Below, one piece after another: positions 51,619-62,388 of a stretch of 64,000 nt of DNA (position 1 is its first letter; every line of letters begins with the position of its first letter). Both the position numbers and the translations under genes were made by a program. The notes under the pieces are model-generated. The model searched no databases and was not told the origin of the DNA. It saw only the letters and a program-made list of their open reading frames with translations. This DNA comes from Callaeas wilsoni (lineage: Eukaryota; Chordata; Aves; Passeriformes; Callaeidae): the NCBI GenBank assembly GCA_013398955.1, contig VWPU01002169.1, forward strand, positions 62,001 through 126,000, written 5' to 3'.

Positions 51619-51946
51619 GGCAATCCCCAATACCAATGTGGGCTGGCAGATGAATGGATGGAGAGGAACCCTGCCAAAAATAACTTGAAGGTGGATGAGA
51701 GGCTGGACATGAGCTGGCAATGTGTGCTTGCAGCCCAGAAAACCAATTATATCTTGGGCTACATGCAAAGAAGCGTGGCCAGCAGGGTGAGGGAGATGCC
51801 CCATCCCTGGGAGTGTCCAAGGCCAGGTTGGACAGAGCTTGGAGCAAGCTGGTCCAGTAGAAAGTGTCCCTGTCCCTGGCAGAGGGGTTGGAATGAGATG
51901 ATCTATAAGGTCTCTTCCAATCCAAACCATTCCATGACTTCATGAA
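51619..51946 (+). mobile_element. CR1 LINE 3' end, 5'-truncated and internally deleted
   Basis: The first part (51619-51795) translates in one frame, within an open frame from 51511, into the C-terminal end of the CR1 reverse-transcriptase polyprotein: DEWMER, then VDERLDMSWQCVLAAQKTN, then RSVASRVRE. At 51796 it jumps to the CR1 3' non-coding tail (ATGCCCCATCCCTGGGAGTG), continuing through GTCCAAGGCCAGGTTGGACA and GATGATCTATAAGGTC to CCAAACCATTCCATGACTTC. The stretch that normally joins these parts is missing. The terminal ATTCTATG-type repeats are reduced to CCATTCCATGACTTCATGA. Compared with the usual protein, a few residues are also lost before VDE. 5' truncation is the rule for CR1. It cannot move. 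Confidence 0.93.
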
Positions 51947-54900
51947 AGCTCAATAAGATCCCCTTTTTTGTTTAAGTTTTGGACCAGACTGTCTTCAAAA
52001 CATGCAATGAACACAACTGACTGTTTGTAATTCCTGGTGAAGCTGCAGAAAGTGCCATAGGTGAACCTGACAAGTCTTGCTGAATGTGAGTGTTGTGCTC
52101 TCCTGTGATATGTGTAAATTTTCTCAGTAAACAATTTTTGCCTCCAGAAATTCACTGTGTTCTGCCTTAGCCTCATTTTCCTTCTAAAAAGTCCAAGGCT
52201 GACCTCCTGCCAGGTGCTGCTATTTCAGTTATCAGTCTCACTTCCAGTCCCTTATCCAAGACATTTCCCAGAGTCCTGCCATGCAAATGAAGAAAGAATC
52301 AAAAGACAAAGGATTTTCCTTCCTCACTTATCATCCAGGGGGCTATGTGCCTGTTAAGTGTTAAGTGAAAGTCAGTGACATCTGTGCCTTAATTAAAGCA
52401 GACAGTTGGAGCTGGATATACCCACAAGACTTTATTATAATAATAGAGGCAGCCTGAAGAAGTGGTATCAACAGACTCATTAGTAACCATGGAAAGAAGG
52501 TGTTAATTAGGGAATGTGTGATCCTACCATAAGACCAATTTTGGCCAAAAAAAAGGGGGAATGATATGGAGATGAGCTGCCAGTGATATATTATATCAAA
52601 ATTATTGTGCACATTGCACTGGCATTAATGGTAGTGGCATAGCAGAGTGGGATGCTGGTTGATTCACATTACTGTCAAGTCAGGCAGTTAAAACCCTAAA
52701 AATGAAATGAGGAAGCCTAATTGCCTGTTCAGAATCAAATAACATGCACTTTATTTCCAAATTCCACCATTAACAGCCCAGAAAACCAATTGTGGCTGTC
52801 AGGAGAAGGGACAGCTGAATGACAAATGTAAGGGGGGAACCATCTGGCTGGGGATTGGGTACCAGTGGTGGTCCTGGTTCAGCAGCACTGCAGGAGCACA
52901 GGGCTCAGGAGAGCAGCTGCTCATGCTAAACACATCTGATTATGTGCTGGAGACTCTAGAAGCAGAAGTCATGTGCAGGTTAAGGATAAACTGCAGCTTC
53001 ATGCAGTCAGTACTTGATAGAGATTTCCATGGAGATTTGAAACAGAAAGGAAGCAGTGAAGCTTGGCCTGAGGAGGGTGGAGATCCTGTGACTACGGTGC
53101 AGACAGGCAGAAGTTGAATAATCTTGCCCAAGGAGAGATTTTTCTACTAACTTTCAAATATTTAGAGCTTGACTTAAAGAGTGGCTTCACAGCAGATGTC
53201 AAACTGTGTTGATGGAACAAACTACAGTTTCTGCCCCTGAGAGCTAGGCCTGTGCTCTGAGCCCTGTTGATTCACCCCCAGGTAACTGCACTCAGCTCAG
53301 CTCAAAACTCCAGTCAGCTTGATCAGACTGTCTGTAGGTTTTTCAGGAAGAAGTGGGTGTACAGTCTGTGATCCTTTTACCCTTCACTAATCTTTGCAAC
53401 AGCATATTCTGAGGTGGTTTCCCTTTAATGCTATTCAGTTCCAGTGCTTATACACTGTTAGTCTCAGTGCCAAATGAAGTGCCTCAATCAAGGCAGTGCT
53501 CTTTCTAATCAGAGCAGGAATCCCAGGGTAATTCAGTGATTTCCTTCTGGGCAATGTGAAGCCATTAGCAGGTTCATACCATTTTGCTCTTATTTAATTA
53601 CATCCCAAGGAGAGGACTGAGCTGGCAGGATAGCTGAAGGCTGAGGTGACCCAGTAAGGACTCCAGGCATGAAGGTTTCTTTTTTAATATTTCATGCAAC
53701 ATCCTTGCAGCAGCCTATGGCAGAAGGGCCCTTGGTTTCATGCAGTGCACATATGGAACATTTCTGTCCACTGCCACAGAAATATCCATTGCTGAGGCTG
53801 TCATACTGAATCATCAAATGGGTACGAGCTTTTTGAGGTCCAGCAACTTTTCCCACACGAGTTGATCAAGCCAGAGAGAGATGATGCTAAGACCTCTTTT
53901 TATTCTCTTGGGCATGCAGTGTTTGTGTCTGTCAATGAAACCCACAGCAATGATGAAGTCCACCGTGCTCTGGAGGGATATTTTGGCTAAGCCCCCCATG
54001 CACCTTACTGGCCTCTACATTGAAGGAGCCTGCAATGATGTCTTGGGGAAGGTGTGATTGTAGGATCCATTGCTGGTATCCTGTAGCCTGAGACTTTGGT
54101 GGGAGCTGTTTTGATCAGTGCTGAACAGCCACCAGTGGCTTGCAGTCATCTGGTTCCACATTTCACACACCTCTAGATGTGAGTTCAGTAGAACGCACTC
54201 ACGAGAAATCAGGTAAAAAGTGACAAAACAATATCCAGAAATTAGAGATGCTTGATATTTGTCCAGTTAGAGATAATGAGAGAAAGGTAACAAATAGAAT
54301 TGTAATCACAGTTTTTTAAAGAATGCAGAGATAATTTGGACTCTTCTATTTCTATTGTACACAGAAGCTTAGGTGACTAAGGGCTTTAAAATGTAATTAA
54401 CATTTTCTACTGATAAGCTTCATACTGTTTTTCCTTACTTATTTTCTTGTGTCTTTTATTTTCTCAGCTTGCTTTCGATCTACCTTTCCAGCAGAGAAAA
54501 ATAACTACTTGCTGCTAAATTAACACTCACAGATGGGCAATTTTTATAGGAATTCATTCTCCTGGTCTAATTAAAGATGCCTAAATTTCCACTGGTGCCT
54601 CCAGTAATCCTTTGACAAAGGGTGTCTTCAAAACCTCTGGAAGTTTTAACTTTTCAAGGAGAGAATGAAGTGAGGCTGGAACTATTTAGGATGGGATTAA
54701 GGAGGAAGCAGAATTAATAACAAATGTGCTTTGGAGTGGCTTTTTGATAAGGGAGTCAATCCTATGCTAGCTTCTGTGGACAGTGTTCTTTACTAGACTG
54801 ATTCAGATCTCACTGGGACTGATCAGAATATTTCTTTTGATTTCAGTGGCCTTTGAGTCTGGTTCAGGGATTAAGTTCTGCCTTGAGATTGCTTTAAATG

Positions 54901-57900
54901 GAAGGAACCATTGCCCTTCAGCATCACTGTTAGCCACAAACAGATGGAGAATGTACAGGTCACGACCACATATCTTCATTATAAAAGGGAACAAAAAGTG
55001 AGTCTGGCCAATAACTCCATAAAGAAAAAGCATAAAAAGTTGTAATACCTGTAAACAGAAATGTGAACCAAATTGGAATGGAAAATGATCACAGATTCTT
55101 GGGTTTGTATATAGCCCATACTTTGTGTTGTTCTGTTTTCTCTTGTCAAGTCCTCCCCTCCTGATGGTTAAACTGTACAAACTGGAACCATACAGGCTGA
55201 TTTATTTTATTTTGTTTTATTTTAGTCACTGCTGTTAGGACCCAAGAATTGAACATGAGAGAAAAATGCATTATTTGGCATTCTTGAAAGGGTCTGGTGA
55301 CACTCTGGCTGTCTTGCTCTCTGGGACATGCGCTGGAATGGCTGAAGGCTATAAACAGGTCTGGTTACCTTTGCTTAGGGGATACAAAGGGTGTCTGTTC
55401 ACTGTCAGTCAGACAGACCGAGCGTACATCAGGTCACAGGAATTCAATGGGAGAAGCCATCCTCACAGAGGGGGATTTTACCCTTTGGAGTCAGCCCACC
55501 AAACCTCTTTTTCTGGGCTCTGTGGCCCCCTGGCCATTGTGGTTGGTTCAGTCACCCCAACACTATAAGGGAAGTTTCTTTTGCTGAGTGCCTGAATGGA
55601 TTCAGCCTGAAGCCGTTGATAAATATTTCTTGTGCAGTCCTGGCACGAGGTGTTCAGCTGCCAGATTTCAGAGATGATCCGTGTGTCGAGCTGCTCCTCA
55701 GGGCCAGCACTGCTCAGACTGGGGCAGCTGAGCCGGGGTGTGCCCGGCAGGCAGGGGCAGCGTCCTCACCCACACGGATGGGACATGTCCCATGGGGTCC
55801 CAGCAGGACGAGAGACAGGGCTGGTGATGGCAACCAAAGCTTCTCACAGCTTTTCTGCATGCATCAGTCAGACCCAAAGCTGTACAGCTGCACCACATCC
55901 AAGCTGGCTTGGAGCACGAGCAGCCAAACTCCAGGGAAGGGGGAGAGGTCAAAGAGCTGCTGCAGCTTGCTCAGGTCCTTGATGCTCTGCTCCAGGCTTC
56001 CATGGCTCTGACAGGTTAGCAGAGTGAAGATGCACCAGCTCTGCAAATCACTGCCCAGGACTAGGGGATCCCAAGTCTCTTCCCTGTAATTTTTTTTGAG
56101 ATGCTCTGGGCTGATGTATGAGTGGACAAAGCACTGGATTAGAGCCTGTCTCCTTTGCTCTCAGGGATCCACTTTCTGAGTCAAAATCAGAATAGATAGC
56201 ACCACATCCTAAGAGCAGAACAGACTGGGAAGGAGAGTCTGGGAATGGAGAACGATAGCGAGAGAGAGAAACTCTATGTTGCTCAGCAGGGCAATAGCTC
56301 CTGGTTCCACTGGTGGAAACAGTAGCAGAACAGCTCCATAGGGAGGTTAAGGTGGGAGGAGGGACTGGGGAAAATTGTTAGAGAAAGGAAACTTGAGTAG
56401 GAAAATGAAGGGAAAAAGAGAGAGAAAAAGCTTACCTGGGGGAGACGTACCAGAGCAGAGGTGAAGCATCTTGCATGCTTCTCCCCTGATACTCCGTGCT
56501 GACAAGTGTTTAGTGTAATAAGGAAGAGGAGCATTCAAAAGCACAAAGGGAGACTCAGGTGCACAACTCCCACTCATTTTCATTTACTGGAAATTTGGAA
56601 GCTGCTACTGTGGATTTTACAGGGTCTCCCACCATCTTTTCAGAAATAACACCTATTTATCCAAAGTCTGCTGAAAGCAAGAGTCTCCCCCACTAATTTC
56701 AATGTGTCTTCTAGTGAGCTTTAATAAGATGTCAGTGTGCTGTGGCAAATTACCCAAATGAAGCTGTCAGTCAGGATTCATAGCATCAGTCTGTATTTCA
56801 TGAGGTGGGAGATACATCACCCAGAAAGCCTGAAAGCACAGTTGGCTGAATTAGCTTCTACTACATAATTATGGTAAACCTGTTGATCAATATTGTGTGC
56901 ATTTTTAATACCTTCATATTGAGGCTTCTGATCTCTCTATATTAATGCTGATAATAGTTCTGCTTCTCTCTGCAATCAAAGAGCTTAAGCTTGAGGTTTC
57001 TTTCTTCTTGCCTCTTGCTCCCACAGTTAATTACTCCTTTAGCTCAGTAAAGCAAATGGGGATTATATTATTTTATTATTTTACTAACTTTGAAAGAAAA
57101 GAAAGTAAAAATGTCCACACCAGGAGATGGGCTGATGGAGTGTGGACCCATGAGGACTCTATTAGTGCAGTTCCTAATAATAAGCCTTCATAAATCCTTT
57201 AAATATTGAAGGCTAAAAGAGCAGCATTTCACCAATAAGAGCTTATTATTCACCTGTCTTGAAAATGCATTTAGCAGTATAATCCTCTGTGTTCGTCCTT
57301 CCCCAGAACTTGGTTCCAGTTTTCTGTTTCTCTGCTTTCCCCTTGCTTGCTTTCCCCCCTGCATTGTGCTGTACTGTCTCAGTTGTTTCAGCACCATCAC
57401 ACTTGCTCCAGCTCAGGCAGGACACACAGCACAGCTGTTCCTCAGGAAGCACTTCAAGTTTCTTTGGGGAACTCTGAGTCTACCTGCCTGCCATGCCACC
57501 CTCAGTGGGGGTGAAAGGATTTTCAAGGCTATAAATCATCTTCATCAGAATTTAATTTGAAGACTAATGCCTTTGAGATCCTAAGATGATGCTGAATTCT
57601 GTTACGTGGAAGTCAAACTTAGAGATGCCTACAGCCAAGGACTTCAGGGGCCATTCAAGTAGCTTTCATGGATGAATTGTATTTTACACAGGATTTTAGC
57701 TGAAGTTCTGATTTGACTCAATATATTTTATGAAAACCTTTAGTTACCACAGGGGTTGTTTTTTACCAAGTACTGTGCAGGGAGCCCCCTACGTCAGTGA
57801 AACCCCATCAGTGTCATATGGGAGCAGAGGGTGTGTGGAGGATCAGAGCCCTGCTCAGCCTAACAAAATACCAGCAACGTCAAAGTGTGCAAAATGTGCA

Positions 57901-59291
57901 AAACCTACAGCTGCTCATCAGAAAAAGGCAGCTTATAATTACCCCTCTCCTATTACCTATAGGACTTCCATGAACTGCACAATATATTACGCTCATGCAA
58001 GTGCCAGTCTAACCTTCCTAATGAAAGCAAATCCTAATAATCCAATATGTGTCAGAATATAGCCACGGACTCATAATCTTCTCTGTCTGCTCTTTGATTC
58101 ATTCCATTCAGATCCTATTTGTAGTAAATCTTGTATTTGGAAGCTGCTGTGGCTCATACCATTTGTATCAAGGCCAAACTGGTGACAGGACTCCTATCTG
58201 CTAACGAAATGCTGCAATCACACCCCTGTATGTAATGGCTTCTTCAGCAAAAAGGGACTGAAATCGTGACCAGCAGCTCAGCTCCATGCAGTCCTTAAGA
58301 GAGGATGATCCTGAGCAAAGAAGTGTCATTAGAGATCCCAGAGCAGGTGTATGGCACGAAACCTGGTTTTAGTGGTTGGCTTTGCACTGGTTTTAATGTG
58401 TAACTCATGGTACACAATAGCAGTAGATATATAGAAAATGTCCAGGATGGACAGGAGCTTTCTTCCCATTTTCAAAAGTAATACAGACAATAATCTCAGC
58501 TACTTTCGGTAGGATTGGAGTCCTAAATTCCTTTTCAAAATGTTCACCAGGATATACAATTTCTTTTCTGTGAAAAATTTCAGCCCAAATAGTTTGAAAA
58601 GATTGAAAATTAATGATTTTTTTTTCTAATAGAACAAAAACTTTGAAAAATTGATAAGGAAATGGCACTATTTACCATTCAAGGAAAACTTTATTTTCTA
58701 TTAAATGAAATGAAAGTTATTCTTAAGTTAGTTTAGTACACCAATTCAGTTGCCCAAAATACCACATTCCCTGGTGCTCATGTAGAGTCATATTTGTTGC
58801 ACTTTCTGATCTTGAATTAAGCATATCAGTCAGTTCAACAACAGGTCACCACCACATTAGCTTCAGGTGAAATAACTCAATCTCATTTTGGAAAATTAAA
58901 TTTTCTTTATGTTGAAAATGTTTATTTTCTGAAAAGCTGTAGATTCATCGGAAATTAAGTGTTTAGTCAAAAACCATTCAAATGTCAACAGAGGAACTGG
59001 ACCAGTTTTAGTGGTCAGATATGCCAGTACCACAGTCAAAGCAATGCTTTGAGCCCAGGGTGGGTATTGCCAAGCTGGCTTTAAAGCAAAGCTTTTTGGA
59101 TGCTGGGCACAGTTAAACTGCAGCAGCACAGCTTTGGAGCCCTGCTGAGAAGCAAAGCAAACTGCTCCATGCTGAGAAGTGACTCAGCAGTGTAGGCATA
59201 ATCCATCTTGTGAGGCTGTATTTGAAAATGTGTGAAATTGCCCAAAGGCCCTGAGCTGTGCCAGGCAAGCCTGGAGCAGCCTCGATGCTGT
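51947..59291. other. Non-coding DNA, no gene recognised
   Basis: No recognisable exon or repeat family. The 55.3-56.0 kb part is GC-richer with overlapping frames on both strands, the longest being 206 codons at 55391-56011 on +, without a recognisable domain. A 110-codon frame at 57730-58062 is likewise unrecognised. A TTTTA-type simple repeat lies at 55201-55225. An 18-bp string at 52774-52791 repeats part of the CR1 and is noted under findings. Confidence 0.55.
55201..55225 (+). repeat. T-rich pentanucleotide-like simple repeat
   Basis: About five units of TTTTA/TTTTG in a row. It is a simple repeat. Confidence 0.75.
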
Positions 59292-59356
59292 GGTGGCATT
59301 TGGCTTCAGTGCTTTGGTGGCATTCGGCTTCAGTGCTTTGGTGGCATCTGACTTCC
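59292..59356 (+). repeat. 24-bp minisatellite, 2.7 copies
   Basis: Unit one (59292-59315) and unit two (59316-59339) are 24 bp and differ at one base: GGTGGCATTTGGCTTCAG against GGTGGCATTCGGCTTCAG at the start. A partial third unit begins at 59340 (GGTGGCATCTGACTTCC). Because 24 is a multiple of three, minus-strand frames through it encode an eight-residue repeat, which explains the odd repetitive frame seen there; no gene is implied. Confidence 0.9.
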
Positions 59357-59960
59357 ATGTGTCACCTTTCCTCCTGGGGAAATGCTTGCACCTACCCTAA
59401 ATGTGTCCAGGAGTGAGACCTCTGACACAGCTCCCAGCAGCAAAAAGGGAACTGTTAATGTTCTCTTGCTTCACAGAGGGTTTTAATCACTTAAAGTAAA
59501 GGGACAAAGTGATGCTGCTTTATTGAAGCAAATAGCCTAAGTACCTAATGCATAAAATAGCAACTCGCTAAAATCTTATACATTTCAGAGTGAATCATGA
59601 CTGATGAGAAATGAAACAGGATTTGCATTTCACACTGTGACTCATCCTCTGCTAAAATAGCTGACAGCACCTGGAACAAACCAGGAAGGATCATGTCAAG
59701 GCACACAATACTGGTTCATTTGAGCAAGTATTTACAATATGATTGTGCTTTTAACATCAAGAATATAAAAGTTTATTTTTGGAAATTATTCTCTGAAGGT
59801 GACTGAGAAGCAAAATATGATTTTGGAGAAGTGCAGAAAAGGAAATCACTTCCAAGCTGAAAACAGAATTTATTTTCTTGAACAATGGTTATTGATTTTC
59901 TTTTTTTAAACAAAAATCTCGTATGGGATGAAAAAAACCCCGTTGCTGGTAACACACTTG

Positions 59961-60031
59961 TGGCATAAAAATACTTCACCTAAAATATATTGGCATAAAA
60001 ATACTTAAAATGTATTGACATAAAAATTGTA
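59961..60031 (+). repeat. Degenerate 25-30 bp tandem repeat, about three copies
   Basis: Units begin at 59961 and 59991 with TGGCATAAAAATACTT and at about 60016 with TGACATAAAAAT. Spacing is 30 and then 25 bp, and the AT-rich tails differ. It is a local tandem duplication that has diverged. Confidence 0.8.
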
Positions 60032-62365
60032 TTAAATTTTTTCTGCATTTCAGGACTTCCCATTTTCTAAATCTGCTGCTATGTTTGTGGAGTTCAGATA
60101 TGTTTGGCTCTGACAACAGAACTTCACAAAACAAACTTCTAGCTTCCTTCCCACCTGAGATAATTCACTCTTTGAATTCTGGAAAATGAATTGTGCAGCA
60201 GTTTCACATACATACAAGCTGTCAGGAATTCCAAAACGTTATTCTTTTTCCCGAAACTCCTGGTTGTGGGAATAGAGCAGTAGGTGCTGCTCCTGGTGCA
60301 GTGCTCCTGATCCAGGCTCCGTGGCAGTGCAGAGGTTCATCCCCGACACCCTCAGCACAGCACCTGGCTGGGCAAGGCAAGGCAGGGGCCAGGTGTGCCT
60401 GTGCCAGGAGGGAAGCAGTGCTTCAGGGCTTTGTATTTTCTCTTTTGACCCCAGGGGCCGAAATGGGCCCTTCAAAGATGTTCTCCTACAGTGGCACAGG
60501 AGAGATGATCAATTAGCGTTGCTCTGATACTCAGTCATTAGTGCTCAATAGCTGTCACCTTATTTAGCTGTAGCTGGTTGCACATTGCTGGCTTATGCTT
60601 ATGAGTTCTGATATGTTTTTTAATGGTAAGCAGGTTAATCCCTCTTCCTGGCTGAAAAACATGAAGTTAGATGCAAAAGTCCCCTAAGCAAGAAGACTTA
60701 CTTGGAAAAAATTACGGAAGTGTAAATCAAGAAGGCAATATTGAACTTTAGAAGACAGCATACAATAATATGACACTTTATTCTGCTGCTGCCTGAGGTT
60801 TATATATACTACTGTCACTTTCTTGCTGTTCTCCACCAGCAGTAATTTTCTTTCAATCTAATTTTTATTTCCCAAGGGTTTGCTAAGGTTAAAAGTGCTA
60901 GAAAACCAATGACTATTCACTTGCCAAAGGACAGTAAATTAAATTAACCACTGTTGGTAGCCAAGTCAGGTCTGAACTATTTATATGTAAATAGGTGCAA
61001 AACCCTGATGGCATAGTGCACGATTATTAGCTGCTCATTGCAGACTCCATATTGAAAATTAAATACACTGGAAAAGCAATGTGTTTCCTTTAAATTCTGC
61101 CTGCAAGAAAAACTTCTGAATTTCTGTTTTCGTGGTAGCTTGTTATTACTGGCCTTACTATGCATTAGAAACCTATTTATTCAAGGTCAAATTTGATGGG
61201 ATCTTTTACTAACTTGTTTTATTTTAATTATCTTAATAATCATAACCACCTAACCATAGTAGTGATTTCCAATTGATGGGGTAGATTTAACAAGGGTCAC
61301 ATTGCTCTGCTGTTGTCCAGGAAAGGACTGCTACTGTAAGTGGTATTTAGTAACCACATGGGTGTACTGAGATCAAACCTCTCAGTGACCCTTTCCCACA
61401 TCCAATTCGGTGGCCAGGTAATAACAATTCACCTGTCGGTACCACATTTCTGTGACGCATCTTTTTCTCACGAGATCCCTTGGATTTCAGGTCTGGTATA
61501 AATTGTTCATTGTCTCTGGGATCTCTGGGGCAGCAGCTGGAACTGTACCACACCGAGCTTCACAGCATCAGTGCCCGGGGGTCGCAGGTGCCTTGGTGCT
61601 CCTGGCACAGCCTCAGAGGGTTGGTCCCCTCTGCCTGGCCTGCTCAGGGCGCTCGGAGAGCTCTGCTTTGCTGTCAAAAGCAGCAGCAGCTTCTGGGGAA
61701 GGAGAAGGAGCCAAGCCCAGGGGCTCCCATTGCCCCGAGCGAGGAGGGGGCTGTGCTGTTGCTCAAGGCCCAGTTTTAGCTGTGTTTGTCCATCTCAGCC
61801 CGTGAGCTCAGGATCTTCCCAAAGAGCTTGGCCACTGGTTTCAGTGCTGACCGTGTCAGGCCCCGAAGGCAGTGCTCTCAGGGATAATTTACAGCTGCGT
61901 GAGCATGGTGGTCATCTACAGCTTTGGAATGAAGCAGAGAAATGTAGTCCTGGAGAAAACCACCTCCAAGAATTGTATTGGGCTTCTTTCTTGAGTCTTC
62001 TGACACTTCCTGCTTGTACTGAGACCTCACTAGTCTCCATTGTGCTTGCCTGTAGTTACGGTCTGTTTGATCACAGCTGGGGATTGTAAAACCTTTGCAT
62101 TCCTGCCCTTTACTGTGAGTAAAGAACTGCTTTTTGTGAAGCGTTCCATTGTGCAGTCCCATTCCAATTGAAAAATATTTTTATTGTTTTAACTTGAGGA
62201 TGCAAAGAATGGCACAGAGGAGGATCAGCACTGATTCTGCTGTGAGCAGGAGTGACATACATGGTACGGTAGGAAAGACTGAGTGCTGAGCATGCAGTGA
62301 GCTCTGCAGAGCTGCCTCCATTCAGTGCAGTGCAGGCTCTGTGTTTAAGCAGTTACTGAGGAAGG

Positions 62366-62388
62366 ATTATTATTATTATTATTATTAT
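62366..62388 (+). repeat. ATT trinucleotide microsatellite
   Basis: Nearly eight uninterrupted ATT units, ending in ATGA. It is a simple repeat that is likely to vary in length between individuals. Confidence 0.95.

Noticed and set aside
51511..51945. 144-codon open frame that looks partly like a known protein
   Set aside because: The recognisable part is the end of the CR1 reverse-transcriptase polyprotein, and after the deletion junction the frame reads CR1 non-coding tail. It is not a host gene.
55391..56011. 206-codon plus-strand open frame
   Set aside because: No recognisable domain; overlapping frames in other registers and on the other strand show the GC-rich stretch is simply poor in stops.
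59113..59358. Minus-strand frame with an eight-residue repeat
   Set aside because: The repetition is fully explained by the 24-bp minisatellite at 59292-59356.
61571..62089. 172-codon plus-strand open frame
   Set aside because: Same situation: GC-rich stretch, multiple overlapping frames, no motif.
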